Assembly: GCA_050946195.1 (NCBI GenBank)
Contig: JBMNUI010000009.1
Location: forward strand, 1-46,722
DNA length: 46,722 nt
Direction of reading: 5' to 3'
Origin: UMGS1002 sp050946195
GTDB lineage: Bacteria > Bacillota > Clostridia > Oscillospirales > CAG-272
Position numbers and translations under genes: made by a program. Of this stretch, positions 1-7,781 are shown piece after piece. Under the pieces are notes generated by a model. It searched no databases. It had not been told where the DNA came from and saw nothing but the letters and a program-made list of their open reading frames with translations. Position 1 is the first letter of the stretch. Every line of letters begins with the position of its first letter.

Positions 1-1389
1 TGGTGCTTTTATCAAATCAATGGATATAATGTTTTGCTTGTCTTCTAAAACTTTGATTATTTCTTCTATGTTTAGATGCTTGTGATCCATAAATATCTCA
101 ATAAACTTTCTTGGATTTTGTGTATAATATTTATCGAATATATTCTTAAGGCTGGGTATACTTTTTAGTGCAAGGGAATTCCTGATTGCACCAGGTTTCT
201 TTTGTAGGGTATTAAGATAGTGATAGATATCCACCTTCATTTGCTTGCATCCATCTAATCTTAGGTGTTCACAAACCTTGGTATTATTAGAATAAACAGC
301 TATCTTATCATAATACTTTTTCACTATTACGGTTTTTCCAACTAAATATTCAGGTACAGAGTAAAAATTGTTGTCTACGCAAACAAAGCTATATGAGTTT
401 ACTATGTTTTCACTAATTTCAGCAAGTTCAAGTTTTGGTTTGTATGGCAGTAGATGTTCCTTTTCTTCAGATATATTGCTATCTGCATTAAGTTTAATTA
501 GTTGGCTGGAAAGATAATCCCTTGCATCTTCCAGAGTGTTAAATTCGTATTGCTTGGAAAAGATTGCATTCCTTAAGATTTTAACACTGCTTTCAACATA
601 GCCTTTTTCGTTAGCACTAAAGCAATTGGTAACATTTATACCAAAACCATAATAGATAGATAGTTTGATTAAATCCTCATTGAGTTTCTTTTCATTTCTG
701 CCAATGAAGCGAGTTACAACATTTTTCATATTATCATATACTACTTCACGATATACACCACCCATCATTTCAAAGAATTGAACATGACTATCCATAAATA
801 CATCTTTCTTTTGATTGTTGTATAAATATGCCCATCGAAAATTGCCACCCGGCGAGGACAAGACTGCCATATGATAAACCTTTACTGTTCCGCCTATTAC
901 AAGCTTAACTTCTCCAAAATCATATTCAAGCCTATCACCATAGCTATATTCTTGCCGAACAAAGCATTCCTTTGTAGTATTTCTAATACGATTAATTTCA
1001 GCATTTATTGTTGATAAACTAATGCTAAAACCAGCATTTACAAGAGCATCATGGATTTGTACTTTTGTGAGACCTTGTTTGTGGGAACCTAAAACCTTAT
1101 CCTTTCTTGCCTCACTCTCTAAAATTTTGTTTAATGCCTCTTCGACCTCAATAGTAAATTTAGTCCTTTTTCTGTTTGCGCTGTTATATTTGGGAGGCAT
1201 TGTTATTTTTTCTTGCAGCTCCTTGTAGTCTTGTTTTGGAACATTAAGCTCTGCTTTTTGGCTTAAATATTCATTCCAATATTTAGCTACGGTTTTTCTA
1301 TCGCATTTAACCATTCGGGCAACTTCCCTGTTAGAAAAGCCGTTTTCTTTTAATCCTATTATCTGCAATTTGTCCACTAATGTTTTCAT
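1..1389 (-). CDS. istA: IS21-family transposase IstA (C-terminus off the window edge)
   Basis: This frame is open from the ATG at 1389 to base 1, giving 463 codons without a stop; IstA proteins are about 400-520 residues, so little is missing. IstA is the DDE transposase that works with the AAA+ protein IstB. The N-terminus has a helix-turn-helix (GFSNREVARMVKCDRKTVAKY, split here as GFSNREVARM and VKCDRKTVAKY). The catalytic triad is visible: D in LEYDFGE, D in VVYDNMKN and E in NEKGYVESSV. A beta-barrel-like segment (FYSVPEYLVGKTVIVKKY) follows, as usual. The ribosome site CCGGAGG lies about 11-17 bases upstream of the ATG, and a TATAAT box sits at 1414-1419. The start is supported by this site and by homology to IstA N-termini. 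Codon and base use differ sharply from the neighbours, which indicates recent transfer. Confidence 0.92.
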   Translation of the reverse strand, partial: MKTLVDKLQIIGLKENGFSNREVARMVKCDRKTVAKYWNEYLSQKAELNVPKQDYKELQEKITMPPKYNSANRKRTKFTIEVEEALNKILESEARKDKVLGSHKQGLTKVQIHDALVNAGFSISLSTINAEINRIRNTTKECFVRQEYSYGDRLEYDFGEVKLVIGGTVKVYHMAVLSSPGGNFRWAYLYNNQKKDVFMDSHVQFFEMMGGVYREVVYDNMKNVVTRFIGRNEKKLNEDLIKLSIYYGFGINVTNCFSANEKGYVESSVKILRNAIFSKQYEFNTLEDARDYLSSQLIKLNADSNISEEKEHLLPYKPKLELAEISENIVNSYSFVCVDNNFYSVPEYLVGKTVIVKKYYDKIAVYSNNTKVCEHLRLDGCKQMKVDIYHYLNTLQKKPGAIRNSLALKSIPSLKNIFDKYYTQNPRKFIEIFMDHKHLNIEEIIKVLEDKQNIISIDLIKAP

Positions 1390-1441
1390 CCTTTCACACA
1401 CCTCCGGATGACTATTATATCATCTGAAAGGTTTGGTTTAT

Positions 1442-1489
1442 AGTGGACCGTTTTTCAATTGCAAAAGACTATGTTTTTGGACCATTTTT
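1442..1489. repeat. Terminal repeats of the IS21-type element
   Basis: Two copies of a 14-bp block (AGTGGACCGTTTTT at 1442-1455 and TTTGGACCATTTTT at 1476-1489) start 34 bp apart between istA and the outer end. Repeated internal blocks near the ends are the usual transposase binding sites in IS21 elements. The match to each other is direct; the function is inferred from the family. Confidence 0.6.
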
Positions 1490-1504
1490 AGTTTAACATA
1501 AACA

Positions 1505-1918
1505 GGTTGTCTCAGGAGTCTTGCTTTCCTCGGATGCAGATGTTGTCGTTGTCGTGACGGGTTCGGTGTCTTCGGGCTCTGCGGTTGTGGTTTCGGGTTC
1601 AGGGGTAGTCTCAGGAGCGGTCGTCGTGGTTTCGGGCTCCGCAGTTGTTTCCTCATTCTCTCCGTACCACAAAGCATACTGGTCATCGTTCAGGTAACCC
1701 GGCGTCGGCTCGGCATAGTCAAAATCATATACCGTTAGTTCAATGCTACCGGCTTCGGGCGAGCCAAAGGTTGTGGCGCGGTTATTCGATGCAGAAACCA
1801 CCGAAACCTTGCAGTATGCCTTTTCGAAGTCATCGTCACGATGAGCGATAAAATATGTAGCGCCCGAGTTGCCCAGATTGAATCCGGAACCTATAGTATA
1901 ATTTGTTAATATATATAG
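1505..1918 (-). pseudogene. Surface protein fragment cut by the IS21 element
   Basis: The frame is open on the minus strand from about 1918 to the IS boundary at 1505. It is then closed by a stop at 1493 supplied by the IS end. The encoded piece begins with a domain containing YFIAHRDDDFEKAYCKVSVV, then a linker very rich in Thr, Glu and Pro (repeats of the type ETTTTAPETTPEPE). Such a linker normally joins an exported domain to a C-terminal wall or membrane anchor; the neighbouring gene at 5868-7046 shows that full arrangement. Here the anchor is missing because the IS is inserted in the linker. The N-terminus is also missing: a stop at 1919-1921 precedes the open part and no signal peptide is present. 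I read it as a doubly truncated remnant with no predicted function. Confidence 0.7.
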
Positions 1919-1965
1919 TCAACGAAATATATGCGGGAAGAACATTCAGATCCTTTTAAACAACT

Positions 1966-1997
1966 AAACGGGGAGTATTGTTTATTACGCCCCGTTT
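1966..1997. terminator. Hairpin, possible terminator
   Basis: The arms AAACGGGG (1966-1973) and CCCCGTTT (1990-1997) are perfectly complementary with a 16-base loop. The plus-strand side is followed by a T-rich stretch. It lies between two decayed genes and may be a relic. Confidence 0.4.
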
Positions 1998-2030
1998 GTG
2001 TTTTATGATAATGTCACTCGGCCCAAATAG

Positions 2031-2246
2031 CCTACCTATCGCGTCATGAATATTGTAATGGCGATAGGGCAGGCCGGCGGCGTGGCTGCGGCGGCCGCGG
2101 CGGCCGCGGGGGTCACTCCAAGAGAACTTCCTTACCAGACGGTACAGGAATGGCTGACAAAAATGGGGGTTGATTTATGGTGCGACGATAGCGTGCTTGA
2201 ATACGGTAAAGTCAAGACGGCCCCAAAAGCATATGACCCGAAATAA
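2031..2246 (+). pseudogene. C-terminal remnant of an FAD-dependent oxidoreductase
   Basis: About 70 residues remain. The segment RVMNIVMAIGQAGGVAAAAA, followed by GVTPRELPYQTVQEWLTKMGV, matches the C-terminal end of the FAD-dependent oxidoreductase family (PF12831), where a G-QAAG-AAA helix near the flavin is followed by a short tail. An in-frame stop at 2028-2030 lies directly upstream and nothing upstream resembles the Rossmann GxGxxG part. An ATG at 2046 exists but has no ribosome site. The gene's own terminator at 2264-2294 is still present. I conclude that the 5' part of the gene has been deleted. The family call rests on motif memory alone. Confidence 0.6.
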
Positions 2247-2263
2247 AGAGGATATATTTAAAA

Positions 2264-2294
2264 AACCTATGGTTTTATGACCATAGGTTTTTTT
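2264..2294 (+). terminator. Rho-independent terminator
   Basis: A 10-bp perfect stem (AACCTATGGT at 2264-2273, ACCATAGGTT at 2280-2289) runs straight into seven T's. It follows the oxidoreductase remnant on the plus strand. Confidence 0.85.
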
Positions 2295-2422
2295 GACTCC
2301 GTGTTGCAGGATATGCTTTTTAAGGCTCATATGACAAACCAAATTAAACAAACATTAAGTCCCGCCGGGATATATCTTCGACGGGCTTTTGTATTTATCT
2401 TCTACAATTGATGGCTTTAAGG

Positions 2423-2458
2423 CAAAAAGCGAGCCGGGCGGCTTATAGTCGCCCGGCT
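2423..2458 (-). terminator. Terminator of the solute-binding lipoprotein gene
   Basis: The arms AGCCGGGCG (2432-2440) and CGCCCGGCT (2450-2458) form a 9-bp perfect stem. On the minus strand it is followed by a run of five T's. It lies 35 bp after the stop codon at 2493. Confidence 0.85.
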
Positions 2459-2492
2459 TGGGCTTTTGCTCGGCCTGAATGCCCGGCAGAAG

Positions 2493-3941
2493 CTACCCGA
2501 GAGTATCGTATACTCTTTCAATTGCCCTGTTCCACATATTTTTGTTGCTTGTGTAGAGCGAGGACCACGAGGTTCCCGGAGAAGCCGCCTGACGGAAGGC
2601 TGAAAAAATGTTAATCTGGTCGCAGAAGGTGCGGCCGGTGTCGTAAACCAGCGTATCGTGCAAAAGGTCAAACATACGGGCGTTAACCTCGGTGTCAAGA
2701 TATTTATACTGGAAGGAATCGCGGTAGAAGGACGGGGTTATGGAGCGGTAGGCTGAGGAGGCCAGCGCCTCAAGTACTGCTCCCGACATGGTGGGGTCGG
2801 GGGCGTCAATCGGAATGCTGTACATCGACACCCAGTACCCGCAGATGGTGTAGTATTCGGTCTGTGCGGTATCATATTTCGGATACGGCAGAATAGCAAA
2901 GTGAATGTCGATATTTTTCAGGTAGTTCTGCACGTCGGCTATCCCGCCGAAGTGGAATATCGCGTCTCCCGAGGTAAAGGCCGCATCGATTGCCAAGAGC
3001 GCTACATCGGAATTATTGTTGAGAAAGCTCTGGCACTTGGCAAACCAGTCAATCATCCGCTCGCTGCCGAGGTCGGGTGAGAGCGAAATTGTGCCGTCCG
3101 AATTGACGTCGACAAACTTAAAGCCTGCCGAATAGAAAAGATTGTCATATTGTACATTGGTGGTAATTGTAACGCCGTAAAACTGACTGCCCCCGTCGGT
3201 GCTGGTCTGAAGCCCGAGGGCAATTTCCATCAGTTTGTCGAGCGTCCATGTGCCGTTATCCACCAGGGCATATACATCCTCGATGTTATAGGCCTCTATC
3301 AGGTCAAGGTTTCCCATGACGGTGCCCATGCTGCGGATCAGAGTCGGCGTGATGTCGCCGGTAGTAAAATAAAGCTTGCCGTTTATCGAACTCGACTCGA
3401 TAATGTCTCCCGGCCACCAGGGCTTGGAAAAATCAATATAATCAATATTGTTGAGGTCAAGATAAAGCTCTTGCATGGCACCGATAGCCGCCGCAGGGGT
3501 GTATTGTCCGACTATGTCGAAGGCCTGGGCGTTGGCAAGCACGTTGTTTGCCACAGTCTGAATGAAACTGTTGCGGTTTTCCCATTCGCCGGCCTGTTTT
3601 GTGATGACCAGCTTGACGCCCATCCTGTCCTCAACGGTTATCTTGCGGTTGTATATGGCATCACCGATAATATCTCCGGTTATCCCTTCGGCGTCCCATT
3701 CCCACTGTGTCTGATTAGACCAGGTGAAAATCCTGAATTCCTTTCCGCCGAAATTGAGGTCGTCGGGCAGGCTGTCAAGCAGATAACCGTTTTCGTCATA
3801 TAAACTCTTCGTGGTTTCGGCCTCGGAATCGGCACCGGCGGTGGTCGTTTCGGTTCCCGACTCTCCGAGTGTGCATGCTGCCAGCATAAATGCCGGGGTG
3901 ACGGCAAGTAGTACCCAAATCAGTATTCTTCGCGGATTCAT
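2493..3941 (-). CDS. Extracellular solute-binding lipoprotein, paralog 1
   Basis: This 482-residue protein starts with a signal peptide and a lipobox (MLAAC, Cys23), so it should be anchored on the outer face of the membrane. Its body matches, region by region, the products at 7782-9269 and 9590-11101. Shared blocks are NGYLLDSLPDDLNFGG, a GDIIGDAIYNRK segment, DFSKPWWPGDII with LYFTTGDI, and a late YRSITPSFYRD block. This pattern is typical of ABC-type carbohydrate-binding proteins (SBP family 1-like) of Clostridia. The ligand cannot be told. The gene starts 12 bp after the nuclease-like lipoprotein gene, with GGGGG just before the ATG, so the two are probably one transcript. No permease or ATPase gene is nearby; it would have to use a transporter encoded elsewhere. 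Paralog 1 is the most divergent of the three. Confidence 0.82.
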   Translation of the reverse strand: MNPRRILIWVLLAVTPAFMLAACTLGESGTETTTAGADSEAETTKSLYDENGYLLDSLPDDLNFGGKEFRIFTWSNQTQWEWDAEGITGDIIGDAIYNRKITVEDRMGVKLVITKQAGEWENRNSFIQTVANNVLANAQAFDIVGQYTPAAAIGAMQELYLDLNNIDYIDFSKPWWPGDIIESSSINGKLYFTTGDITPTLIRSMGTVMGNLDLIEAYNIEDVYALVDNGTWTLDKLMEIALGLQTSTDGGSQFYGVTITTNVQYDNLFYSAGFKFVDVNSDGTISLSPDLGSERMIDWFAKCQSFLNNNSDVALLAIDAAFTSGDAIFHFGGIADVQNYLKNIDIHFAILPYPKYDTAQTEYYTICGYWVSMYSIPIDAPDPTMSGAVLEALASSAYRSITPSFYRDSFQYKYLDTEVNARMFDLLHDTLVYDTGRTFCDQINIFSAFRQAASPGTSWSSLYTSNKNMWNRAIERVYDTLG

Positions 3942-3953
3942 ATGTACCCCCGT

Positions 3954-5699
3954 TTATTTTAATTTGACATCGCAATACTTCGGCGAGTGGTCTGACAGGT
4001 CAAATGTCCGGTTTATCACCACTGTCTCAAATGCAAATACTTCAATTGAAGGCGAGATAAATATATGGTCTATTGAATTGCCGGTCTCCCCGCGCGGAGT
4101 GCCCAGAGAGCCGCAGCCGCCCGAAATGTTTATAAGCACCCCTCTCTCCTGTGCAACATATTTTGCGTCTACCAAGCCGGTTTGCTCGAGGAAGTAATTG
4201 TAGTTTTCGGTCAGCTGTACGGTGTTGTAGTCAGCGGTGCAGAAAATCGGATAGTTGTATTTTGCTGTCACCTGCCCTATAAGCACGGCCTCTTCTGTCG
4301 CCTGTGTTCGCGCAATCTCAGCCGACTCCCAGCTCCAGTGTGTGTTGAAGAGTATAAACCTCTCTTTCGATGCAATGTCTTCAAACACTCCCCAGGTGAC
4401 CAGCCGTATGTTGTTTTTGCCGTTTGTTGAAAAGTACATAACGCCGCTGTCGACAACATTGAACTTATTTTTCTTGTACAAAATCGAGGAGTAGTTGGTC
4501 AGGCCGTCGGGCGTCTTTTCCCAGAGGAAGGCATATTCGCCGTCAATATACCCCGGGAGGATTTTGTACCACTGGTCGGTGACTTCCTGAACCCCTACAA
4601 CGTCGGGGCTGTAGACTTTGAGAAGCGCGGCAAATATCTCGGCCCGCTCAAAAACCGGAGTTGTCCCGCCCCAGCTCTCAAACTCGGCAAGTATGTTTGC
4701 TGTCATTATCCGCAAGTTGGCGCCTTCTGCCAGCGGTGCATCGGTTTTGTCAAGCTGCGACAGGCTGAAGACCTCACCTTCGGGGATACTGACACTGCTT
4801 TCTTTTGTGTAAAGATATTTTGACGAAAAGCGCTGTGCGGCTGCCTTACAGGAATAAGGGCGCCCGCATATTACAAACTTGCCGTTTTGAACTCCCATCG
4901 AAAACCCGAACAGCCCGGCCGGATTGCGCCCTGCAAATTCGGCCGACTCGCTGCGGTTGGTAGGGCCTATCAATATTTCGTGTTCCGACACCGAGGTGTC
5001 CTTATCAGGGACCACCTCAAGGACGTACCCGTAGCGCTCAGCGACAAGGTCGCGGAAATACTTCGCCTCGGTATCATAGCCGGCTTCTGACGCCGCATAT
5101 ACGATTTTATACTCTCGCAGTTCAATGCCGTCAATTTTCAGCGATTCGACAGGTACAGTACCCAAAAAAGTATACTCCTCCAATAAAAGACTTACTTTGC
5201 CGTCCTCTCCCGTGACAAGGTTCCCCTCAATCAGGTTCTTGCAAAAATAGCTCACCGCCCGCCTTATCAACTCGTCGGTGTGCGCGGTAATTACTATCTT
5301 GTTGCCTACCGCGCGTATGGCATAGTCGCAGGCTCTCAGCTCTGACAGAACCTGTGACGTCTCGTCGTAGTTGGTCCTGCCTACAAGTATTTCGTAAGCC
5401 TCGGGGTCGCGCACCGTGTTCCAGCTAATAAAGTCGCTTTTGAGCTTAAGTGTCGCTCCGGTAGCCTCCTTAATCGCGTCAACCATATTTCTTATCCGGG
5501 CATACAGCTCGGCCCCCGGTTCATCAGGATAAACCACGGTAAAGACCGCCCTGCCGTCCTCAACAATTTTAAGTGTGCTCTCCATAACAGTGGTTTCGTC
5601 ATTCGTGCTGCTGTCGGCAGGGTCGTTTTTAGCATCACAGGAGCTAAAAAGCAGCGGCAGGACCAGCATAAGCAGTATAACGGTGTATATTTTCCTCAT
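3954..5699 (-). CDS. Secreted lipoprotein with endonuclease/exonuclease/phosphatase domain
   Basis: I chose the ATG at 5699 (581 residues) because it begins the signal peptide MRKIYTVILL, ending in the lipobox LFSSC (Cys21); an ATG 30 bp upstream would add ten charged residues. After the Cys come two related modules of about 110 residues, each ending in a similar motif (EILVGRTNYDETS and EILIGPTNRSES). These resemble the non-catalytic N-terminal domains of some glycoside hydrolases. The C-terminal part, from LRIMTANIL on, is an EEP domain with the expected metal and catalytic motifs: QEVT, FNTHW, ADYN, SIDHIF and SDHSP. EEP enzymes cleave phosphodiesters or phosphomonoesters in DNA, phospholipids or inositol phosphates; the substrate here is unknown. 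The stop lies 12 bp before the next lipoprotein gene. The active site looks intact. Confidence 0.8.
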   Translation of the reverse strand: MRKIYTVILLMLVLPLLFSSCDAKNDPADSSTNDETTVMESTLKIVEDGRAVFTVVYPDEPGAELYARIRNMVDAIKEATGATLKLKSDFISWNTVRDPEAYEILVGRTNYDETSQVLSELRACDYAIRAVGNKIVITAHTDELIRRAVSYFCKNLIEGNLVTGEDGKVSLLLEEYTFLGTVPVESLKIDGIELREYKIVYAASEAGYDTEAKYFRDLVAERYGYVLEVVPDKDTSVSEHEILIGPTNRSESAEFAGRNPAGLFGFSMGVQNGKFVICGRPYSCKAAAQRFSSKYLYTKESSVSIPEGEVFSLSQLDKTDAPLAEGANLRIMTANILAEFESWGGTTPVFERAEIFAALLKVYSPDVVGVQEVTDQWYKILPGYIDGEYAFLWEKTPDGLTNYSSILYKKNKFNVVDSGVMYFSTNGKNNIRLVTWGVFEDIASKERFILFNTHWSWESAEIARTQATEEAVLIGQVTAKYNYPIFCTADYNTVQLTENYNYFLEQTGLVDAKYVAQERGVLINISGGCGSLGTPRGETGNSIDHIFISPSIEVFAFETVVINRTFDLSDHSPKYCDVKLK

Positions 5700-5737
5700 T
5701 TCTCTTTTTTCCCGAAAACAGTGTAACACGGCCGGCC

Positions 5738-5762
5738 GCCTGCCGCCATATGGGCGGCAGGC
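5738..5762. other. Strong hairpin between two minus-strand genes
   Basis: The arms GCCTGCCGCC (5738-5747) and GGCGGCAGGC (5753-5762) are perfectly complementary with a 5-base loop. The hairpin sits 39 bp before the nuclease-like lipoprotein gene. There is no T-run on either strand, so it may be a processing or stability element rather than a terminator. Confidence 0.5.
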
Positions 5763-5867
5763 AACAGCGCGAGCTCAGGTTTTACAGTATGACAGCTTGC
5801 TTTCTCTTGCCTGAATTGTCCGCGGCAACAAAAGGCCGCCGGCAAGCAGGCTTGCAAAACTCTGCTA

Positions 5868-7046
5868 TCAGCACTTTCTTTTTCTTGAAATCAGCAGTCC
5901 CGCCGGTATAATAAGCAGTCCGAAAGCTGTGCCGAGGGCCGACTTGCAGCCGCCGGTTTTCTTATCGGGGGTTGTCGTGCTATCCGACGCTGAAGTGTCG
6001 GCAGCCGAAGTATCCGAGGTTTCGGGCTCTGTGGTAGGGGGAGAGTCGGTTACCTCGGTCGCCGGTTCGGTCGCCGGCTCGGTTGCCGGTTCGGTAATCG
6101 GCACACTGGTTTCGGGGAGCGTGGTTTCAGCGTCGGTTACCCCGGGAGGTGTCGCATCAGCGGCATAAACATCAAAGGCGCCGATTGATATGAACTGTGT
6201 GCTGAGCAATCTGGCATACTGATATTTTGTAGTGTTGTCGATATTAACGCTGACCAGTGCCAGATCGTCGAGTATCATGGTGTCTTTGGCATCGGGAGGC
6301 GTGGCGGCTAAATCCACCCAGTCAACACCGTTTACCGAAGCCTGAAATAAAACATTGTTCCAGCGTTCAATAAAAGGGTCGCCGCTCCTGTGGGCAAAGG
6401 CAAAACCATTGATGGTGACTGGCTCGGCAAATTTCACGGTAAGCGTAGCTATGCCGTCAACTGTCGCCGCCACGTCTCCCTTGCCCCACTGGTTGAGCAC
6501 ATGATTGCCGAGGTTCTTGCATCTGTCGTCTTTGTAGTAGGAAACCGCCTCAACCCCGTTGTAGCCGAAGCTTGTGTCATATGCCACGGTATAGCCTGAA
6601 AGCTGGGTTTCATATCCGTAAAGCTCATATGTATATGAAACCGTAGCGGGACTGGCAATAATCCTCAGATGCGTCCAGGCATAAGTGGGGGAGGAATCAA
6701 GCACCGATTTGTCGAGATAGTTTGCGTAAACGCCGTGGAACAGGCCGAACTCGCACTGACTCTTGAAAAGTCCGGTCTCCCAGATTCTGACCCAGTGCAC
6801 GCCATCCTGCGAGCCCTCGATTATGGCCGACATGGTATCGCTCGGCGTGATGCTGATACCGCTTACCACTGTCTGGTTGATGAATGTGCCGGTGGTCACC
6901 CCGTCTTTTTCTGTTACCGTATGGAAGTTTACTTTGTCGATTGAGTAATCGAAAAATACCGGAGTAGCCGCGCCGATTTGAATAACAGACAACAGGCTAA
7001 GTGATAAAACAAATGCCGTCAGGATGCAAACTAATTTGGTTCTCAT
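5868..7046 (-). CDS. Exported surface protein with C-terminal membrane anchor
   Basis: This 392-residue protein has a signal peptide (MRTKLVCILTAFVLSLSLLS) probably cut near QIGAA. Two beta-rich segments follow. Phrases such as GSQDGVHWVRIWETG and FQASVNGVDWVDLAATP, and endings of the type KYQYARLLS, are typical of discoidin (F5/8 type C) carbohydrate-binding folds. Next comes a TEPATEPATEPATE linker, then KKTGGCKSALG, a hydrophobic stretch and the tail ISRKRKC. No LPXTG motif is visible, so the tail may be a plain membrane anchor or an unusual sorting signal. AGGAGGAG lies 7 bases before the ATG. A promoter at 7138-7166 gives a leader of about 90 bases. It is probably a glycan-binding surface protein serving the neighbouring binding lipoproteins; that role is inferred. 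Confidence 0.72.
   Translation of the reverse strand: MRTKLVCILTAFVLSLSLLSVIQIGAATPVFFDYSIDKVNFHTVTEKDGVTTGTFINQTVVSGISITPSDTMSAIIEGSQDGVHWVRIWETGLFKSQCEFGLFHGVYANYLDKSVLDSSPTYAWTHLRIIASPATVSYTYELYGYETQLSGYTVAYDTSFGYNGVEAVSYYKDDRCKNLGNHVLNQWGKGDVAATVDGIATLTVKFAEPVTINGFAFAHRSGDPFIERWNNVLFQASVNGVDWVDLAATPPDAKDTMILDDLALVSVNIDNTTKYQYARLLSTQFISIGAFDVYAADATPPGVTDAETTLPETSVPITEPATEPATEPATEVTDSPPTTEPETSDTSAADTSASDSTTTPDKKTGGCKSALGTAFGLLIIPAGLLISRKRKC
6055..6102 (-). repeat. Tandem 12-bp repeats coding for the TEPA linker
   Basis: Four near-identical 12-bp units of the GCCGGTTCGGTC type lie in the linker part of the surface protein gene. They translate to repeated TEPA. Unit number could change by slippage. 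Confidence 0.75.
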
Positions 7047-7137
7047 GCTGTGCTCCTCCTAATTATATAATAAAAATAAGATGCATTGCGTGTGGGAAAC
7101 ACTAATATATTTTAGCTATTATAACTATATTAATCAA

Positions 7138-7166
7138 ATTATAACAAATCTATATAGCTAAGTCAA
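7138..7166 (-). promoter_or_regulatory. Promoter of the surface protein gene
   Basis: On the minus strand TTGACT and TATAAT are separated by 17 bp. The predicted start gives a 5' leader of about 85-90 bases before the ATG at 7046. Confidence 0.75.
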
Positions 7167-7261
7167 GAAATATTCTCCTCCCAAATAACATCATATGAAT
7201 CAACGCCGGCTTTGAACAAGAAAGAAGCAAAGGTTTAACTTCAGAATTGTGAATAAAAGCT

Positions 7262-7311
7262 CGTGGTTTTATCCAATTGGCCATATGAAGCCGGGAAAGG
7301 ATAAAACCACG
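7262..7311 (-). terminator. Long hairpin, likely terminator of the small reading frame
   Basis: The arms CGTGGTTTTATCC (7262-7274) and GGATAAAACCACG (7299-7311) form a 13-bp perfect stem with a 24-base loop. On the minus strand it is followed by AGCTTTTATT. It lies 19 bp past the stop of the 50-codon frame at 7331-7483. Confidence 0.6.
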
Positions 7312-7330
7312 GGCGTAACATTATTAAGTG

Positions 7331-7483
7331 TTATGCTTTGTCGTACAGATCGATAAGGTAGGTCCCGACCTCATAAATGTACCTGCCGAGATGTTCACGT
7401 AAAATCTCCGGGGTCCTGCGATAGCAGGAAAGCTCAAAGTTGAAATCCCCGGGATGAGCGCGGCATATGAGAGCCACTTCCAT
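7331..7483 (-). CDS. Possible small protein of 50 residues
   Basis: The frame MEVALICRAHPGDFNFELSC... ends in YLIDLYDKA. I do not recognise it. In favour: ordinary amino-acid composition, a regular helical look in the second half (TPEILREHLGRYIYEVGTYL) and a strong hairpin 19 bp downstream with a T-rich tail. Against: no ribosome site precedes the ATG, and a stop lies seven codons upstream. It may therefore be the tail of a broken gene. The surrounding 735 bp between the surface protein and paralog 2 holds no other coding region. Confidence 0.35.
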   Translation of the reverse strand: MEVALICRAHPGDFNFELSCYRRTPEILREHLGRYIYEVGTYLIDLYDKA

Positions 7484-7750
7484 ATATAAATATAGCACAG
7501 GCTACGGCATAATGCAATAATACATATATAAAAATAGCAATATAGTTTGGTCGTTGAAATATTATTGTTTTAACAAACCAAGCTGCCGCGTTTGTGGTAG
7601 CCCGGTTTCTGCTGGCTGAAATTCTATTTCGTGAAAGCCATTACCTTTGCTACCGCCCATGAGGCGTCGGTGTATCGACAACAGTTCACCTTCTTTTCCG
7701 TAAATTTATGCTGTTTATAATCAGGACGGGGTTGAAGTTAGAACAAATAA
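7484..7750. other. Intergenic region without recognised gene
   Basis: The stretch is AT-rich near 7500-7560 and of mixed composition after that. I see no long frame, tRNA or strong hairpin before the terminator-like element at 7751. It may be eroded coding sequence. Confidence 0.5.
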
Positions 7751-7780
7751 CCCCGAGCCGATTCTGCACGGGGCTTTTTC
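7751..7780. terminator. Terminator between 7.7 kb and paralog 2
   Basis: CCCCG (7751-7755) pairs with CGGGG (7769-7773), followed on the plus strand by CTTTTTCTTTATT. On the minus strand it directly follows the stop at 7782, with a weaker T-rich tail. Confidence 0.55.
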
Positions 7781-7781
7781 T

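Larger units (their letters stand above)
1..1504 (-). mobile_element. IS21-family insertion sequence, left-hand part (continues beyond the window)
   Basis: The segment is visibly more AT-rich than the rest of the window and carries an istA-type transposase. The outer end is placed at 1504 because the minus strand there starts TGTTTATGTTAAAC, and IS21-type ends usually begin with TGT. Just inside are two similar blocks, 1442-1455 and 1476-1489, both containing the core TGGACC, which fit the multiple terminal repeats of this family. Next to the end, at 1505, the reading frame of a host surface protein is interrupted. The other end, and the istB helper gene expected downstream of istA, lie outside the window, so the target duplication cannot be checked. 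The exact boundary is inferred. Confidence 0.8.

Noticed and set aside
3150..3803. 217-codon frame on the plus strand inside the first binding-lipoprotein gene
   Set aside because: It is fully antisense to a gene with a signal peptide and two paralogs, lacks a ribosome site, and matches no family.
6055..6102. Short tandem repeats as a possible CRISPR array
   Set aside because: The units are 12 bp with no spacers and translate in frame to a TEPA linker; no cas genes are present.
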